NCBI GenBank assembly: GCA_041784625.1
Contig: JBHBDS010000134.1
Coordinates: 1-6,996, forward strand
Direction: 5' to 3'
DNA length: 6,996 bases
Origin: JAUNKE01 sp041784625
Lineage (GTDB): Bacteria; Bacillota; Clostridia; Peptostreptococcales; Filifactoraceae
Translations under genes and position numbers: made by a program
In this document: one piece after another, positions 5,985-6,996 of the stretch
How the letters are laid out: the number at the start of each line of letters is the position of its first letter
Numbering within the stretch: position 1 is the stretch's first letter
Notes under the pieces: generated by a model
Database searches by the model: none
Told to the model about the DNA's origin: nothing
What the model saw: the letters and a program-made list of their open reading frames with translations, nothing else

Positions 5985-6011
5985 CACAAGCAAAACGCTT
6001 TGTGATATAAT
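5981..6011 (+). promoter_or_regulatory. Extended -10 promoter of the SUFU-domain gene
   Basis: TATAAT (6006-6011) is preceded by TGA (6003-6005), a perfect extended -10 element. The best -35 candidate, TTAACA (5981-5986), is 19 bases away, longer than ideal, but extended -10 promoters depend less on it. The start would be near 6018, leaving a leader of about 25 bases before the ATG at 6043. Confidence 0.65.
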
Positions 6012-6042
6012 TGTTAAAATATCATTCGAAGAGGAAAAAAAG

Positions 6043-6774
6043 ATGGGATTATTTGATTTTTTCAAGAAAAAAGAAGAGAAAAAACACGAACAAGAACAAA
6101 AGATGGGACAACAGCAGGAGACTGTAGCTACGGATGTTTCCGAGGAGAGTTCAGAGGAGGCTAGTACGGTAGGCTGGGATGCGATTGAGCAAGAATTTTT
6201 GAGAGTTTATCCTGGGCAAACGGATCCAAAGCATTATGGGACGCTGCTCAGATGGAGAATTGGAGGAAACGATCCGCTCGATGGAATCAGCGTTTATGAC
6301 GCTGGAGATCACTGGCATTTTGTCACATTTGGACAGAGCGAATTGTACGAAAAGGAATCCGATGATCCAGAGTATAGCGGATTTGGTTATGAGCTGACAT
6401 TCAAGCTGAAAAAAGGATTCCACGATAATGAAATGGATGAAGAAAAAGAAATCCACAGCATTTGCGGTCTGCTACAATTTGTTGCAAGAATCACTTTTAC
6501 AGAGGGTGCGATATTTGGTCCGAACGAATTCCTATACACGGGACAGACCGAGGGGATTGACTTGTATCAAAAATCCAAGCTGACAGGATTTATTGTCGTC
6601 AAAGATCCAACCGTTGAGACACTTCAAACACCAAACGGAATCGTGGAGTTCCATGAGCTCATCGGGATGACTGACGCAGAGCTTCGAAGCCTCTCTAGCA
6701 GAGATTCCGTCAAAGCAATCTACGAAAAATTGGTGAACGATATTACCGACTTCTCACGAGATTCGATTGTGTAG
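6043..6774 (+). CDS. SUFU-domain (suppressor-of-fused-like) protein
   Basis: This 243-residue, probably cytoplasmic protein has no signal peptide or clear membrane segment. The N-terminus is MGLFDFFKKKEEKK, a short amphipathic start, followed by a low-complexity linker rich in Glu, Gln and Ser (about 15-42). From about residue 45 it shows the SUFU pattern: YPGQTDPKHY, WRIGGNDPLDGISVY (71-85), HWHFVTFGQSELY (90-102), SGFGYELTF (112-120), and PNGIVEFHELIGMTDAEL (197-214). In animals this domain binds Gli factors. Bacterial copies are proposed in the literature to act partly as immunity proteins against polymorphic toxins, but no toxin gene is visible here. The ribosome site is GAGG (6031-6034), 8 bases before the ATG. 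It is probably a single-gene unit. The molecular function is unknown. Confidence 0.85.
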   Translation: MGLFDFFKKKEEKKHEQEQKMGQQQETVATDVSEESSEEASTVGWDAIEQEFLRVYPGQTDPKHYGTLLRWRIGGNDPLDGISVYDAGDHWHFVTFGQSELYEKESDDPEYSGFGYELTFKLKKGFHDNEMDEEKEIHSICGLLQFVARITFTEGAIFGPNEFLYTGQTEGIDLYQKSKLTGFIVVKDPTVETLQTPNGIVEFHELIGMTDAELRSLSSRDSVKAIYEKLVNDITDFSRDSIV

Positions 6775-6881
6775 TCGCAAGGACGATATCTTCCCGAACG
6801 ATCATGTCCAAAATAACCTATGATTATCCAATTGTTTTTGCGCTGCAAACACATTTTGCGCAGGAATCGTTTTCTTTTCAG

Positions 6882-6905
6882 ATTGTAAAAAAAATTTTTT
6901 ACAAT
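6882..6905. repeat. AT-rich perfect palindrome upstream of a promoter
   Basis: The arms ATTGTAAAAAA (6882-6892) and TTTTTTACAAT (6895-6905) flank AA. The centre of the element lies about 26 bases before the -35 box at 6920. It could be a terminator for the SUFU gene, an operator, or an A/T-rich upstream promoter element. The sequence alone does not decide. The rest of 6775-6881 shows nothing I can name beyond a repeated TTTTGCGC. Confidence 0.6.
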
Positions 6906-6919
6906 TCAGCAAAAAAGCG

Positions 6920-6947
6920 TTGACTTTTTTATAAAAACTAATATAAT
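6920..6947 (+). promoter_or_regulatory. Strong sigma-A-type promoter near the window end
   Basis: TTGACT (6920-6925) and TATAAT (6942-6947) are separated by 16 bases, with an A/T-rich upstream region. Transcription would begin near 6954, heading out of the window. The first ATG (6958) is only a few bases from that start. Confidence 0.75.
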
Positions 6948-6957
6948 AAGATTCAAT

Positions 6958-6996
6958 ATGAAGCAGGAATTACTTCTGCTGAAAAAAGAATATCCG
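6958..6996 (+). CDS. Possible start of an unidentified gene (partial)
   Basis: An ATG at 6958 opens a frame of 13 codons that reads MKQELLLLKKEYP and runs off the window. I do not recognise it. There is no Shine-Dalgarno site before the ATG, and the promoter at 6920-6947 would place the transcript start about four bases upstream, so it would be close to leaderless. Alternatively this is an untranslated leader: AGCAG (6962-6966) and CTGCT (6976-6980) can form a small stem. Too little is visible to decide. Confidence 0.3.
   Translation, partial: MKQELLLLKKEYP

Noticed and set aside
6830..6872. Hairpin around the TTTTGCGC repeats as a SUFU gene terminator
   Set aside because: The repeats are direct, and only a short GCAAA/TTTGC stem with mismatches forms; no T run follows closely.

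Overview
The window looks chromosomal and comes from a Gram-positive anaerobe-like bacterium, most likely a member of the Clostridia. The reasons are strong AAAGGAGG-type ribosome binding sites, AT-rich spacers with consensus sigma-A promoters, a sodium-type ATP synthase c subunit, and a small hydrophobic peptide remnant of a kind I associate with Clostridia. I do not assign a genus.

Positions 1-5601 hold most of an F1Fo ATP synthase operon on the + strand in the classical order: the last ten codons of atpB (a), then atpE (c), atpF (b), atpH (delta), atpA (alpha), atpG (gamma), atpD (beta) and atpC (epsilon). The seven complete genes appear intact and are tightly spaced, with a 13-base overlap at atpF/atpH and one base between atpD and atpC. 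Together they encode the rotor ring, the stator and the catalytic head. The c subunit carries the full set of ligands known from Na+-driven rings, so the enzyme is predicted to couple ATP synthesis or hydrolysis to sodium.

Positions 5602-6042 contain no ordinary gene but are densely organised. A + strand promoter drives a predicted RNA of about 70 nt. A - strand promoter drives a convergent transcript of about 180 nt with a near-perfect Shine-Dalgarno site and a 32-residue hydrophobic peptide ORF. Both end at one bidirectional terminator. A direct repeat lies at the 5' part of the small RNA and over the start codon of the peptide, so the small RNA can pair with the peptide's translation start. 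This is the layout of the Fst/par type I toxin-antitoxin locus of pAD1. The toxin frame is shifted by one base in a run of seven T, so as read it is broken or needs slippage. The toxin mRNA also has a 9-base complementarity between its predicted 5' end and the bases beside its stop codon.

Positions 6043-6774 encode a SUFU-domain (suppressor-of-fused-like) protein. It is transcribed from an extended -10 promoter whose upstream region overlaps that of the divergent toxin promoter. Positions 6775-6996 hold an AT-rich palindrome, a strong + strand promoter and the first 13 codons of a possible gene cut by the window edge.
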